Source: Nostoc sp. LPT (GTDB lineage Bacteria > Cyanobacteriota > Cyanobacteriia > Cyanobacteriales > Nostocaceae). From it: DNA of 53,717 bases. The stretch covers positions 1 through 53,717 of the forward strand of contig NZ_JABXKF010000056.1 in NCBI RefSeq assembly GCF_017115165.1, written 5' to 3'. Position 1 is the first letter of the stretch; each line of letters opens with the position of its first letter. The translations under genes and the position numbers were made by a program. Below the pieces are notes generated by a model. It searched no databases, was not told where the DNA came from, and saw only the letters and a list, made by a program, of their open reading frames with translations. Below, piece by piece: positions 53,675 to 53,717 of the stretch.

Positions 53675-53717
53675 CAAGGAGGCGGAAGCATGAGAAATAG
53701 TGGAGTGTAGCGATTTT

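Noticed and set aside
53668..53717. Group II intron 5' end (GTG... start)
   Set aside because: The sequence GTGACAAGG does not fit the GTGYG consensus and too little sequence is available.

Overview
The window looks like chromosomal DNA of a filamentous, probably heterocyst-forming cyanobacterium (Nostoc/Calothrix-like). The evidence is the many HIP1 octamers (GCGATCGC), the nirA-nrtP-narB nitrate operon with its regulator ntcB and consensus NtcA promoters, the abundant heptanucleotide arrays and palindromic repeats between genes, the Uma2-family proteins and the NACHT-HEAT protein. No rRNA, tRNA, CRISPR array or intact transposase was seen.

Layout. (1) 1-6 kb is accessory: a NACHT-HEAT STAND NTPase running off the left edge, two Uma2 proteins, a methyltransferase-HIT fusion lacking the usual catalytic histidine, and the 3' remnant of a GGDEF gene cut by an 86-bp MITE-like element. 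(2) 6.6-9.3 kb is housekeeping: serA and prmA. (3) 9.4-35 kb is an extracellular/tail-like contractile injection system (eCIS) island. A minus-strand operon (31309 down to 17965) encodes a small protein, a tube protein, a 1304-aa tape-measure-like protein, the spike adaptor, a VgrG-like spike, a PAAR tip, a gp25 baseplate protein, a gpJ-like baseplate wedge, a gpI-like tail protein and a DUF4159 protein. Plus-strand genes on both sides encode candidate cargo: three proteins with the eCIS-core domain DUF4157 (HELTH motif), one with only the DUF4157-associated leader motif, a likely toxin/immunity pair and a YbjN-domain protein that could be a cargo chaperone. Sheath, AAA+ ATPase and cap genes are absent, so the system is split or incomplete here.

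(4) 35-50 kb is a nitrate assimilation region: ntcB, a secreted glycine-rich WGxxGxxG protein, a HEAT-repeat protein, a small Rieske protein, two broken tandem copies of a Rieske oxygenase, then nirA, nrtP, narB, a PsiE-like membrane protein and a nitrate reductase-associated protein. ntcB and nirA each have a GTAN8TAC box with a TAN3T -10 box 22 nt downstream. Several of these genes have been altered by repeats: in-frame purine-rich inserts in nirA and narB, and a 17-residue tandem duplication in nrtP. (5) 50-53.7 kb is iron uptake: an AMIN-domain TonB-dependent receptor and a truncated PepSY membrane protein at the right edge.

The most unusual feature set is the eCIS island: its tape-measure-like protein with seven 46-48-residue repeats, a C-terminal motif shared with the small first protein of the operon, a 12 x 21-bp hairpin array inside the operon, and cargo genes whose promoters have been duplicated along with them. 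All functional calls come from reading motifs by eye; no database search was run.
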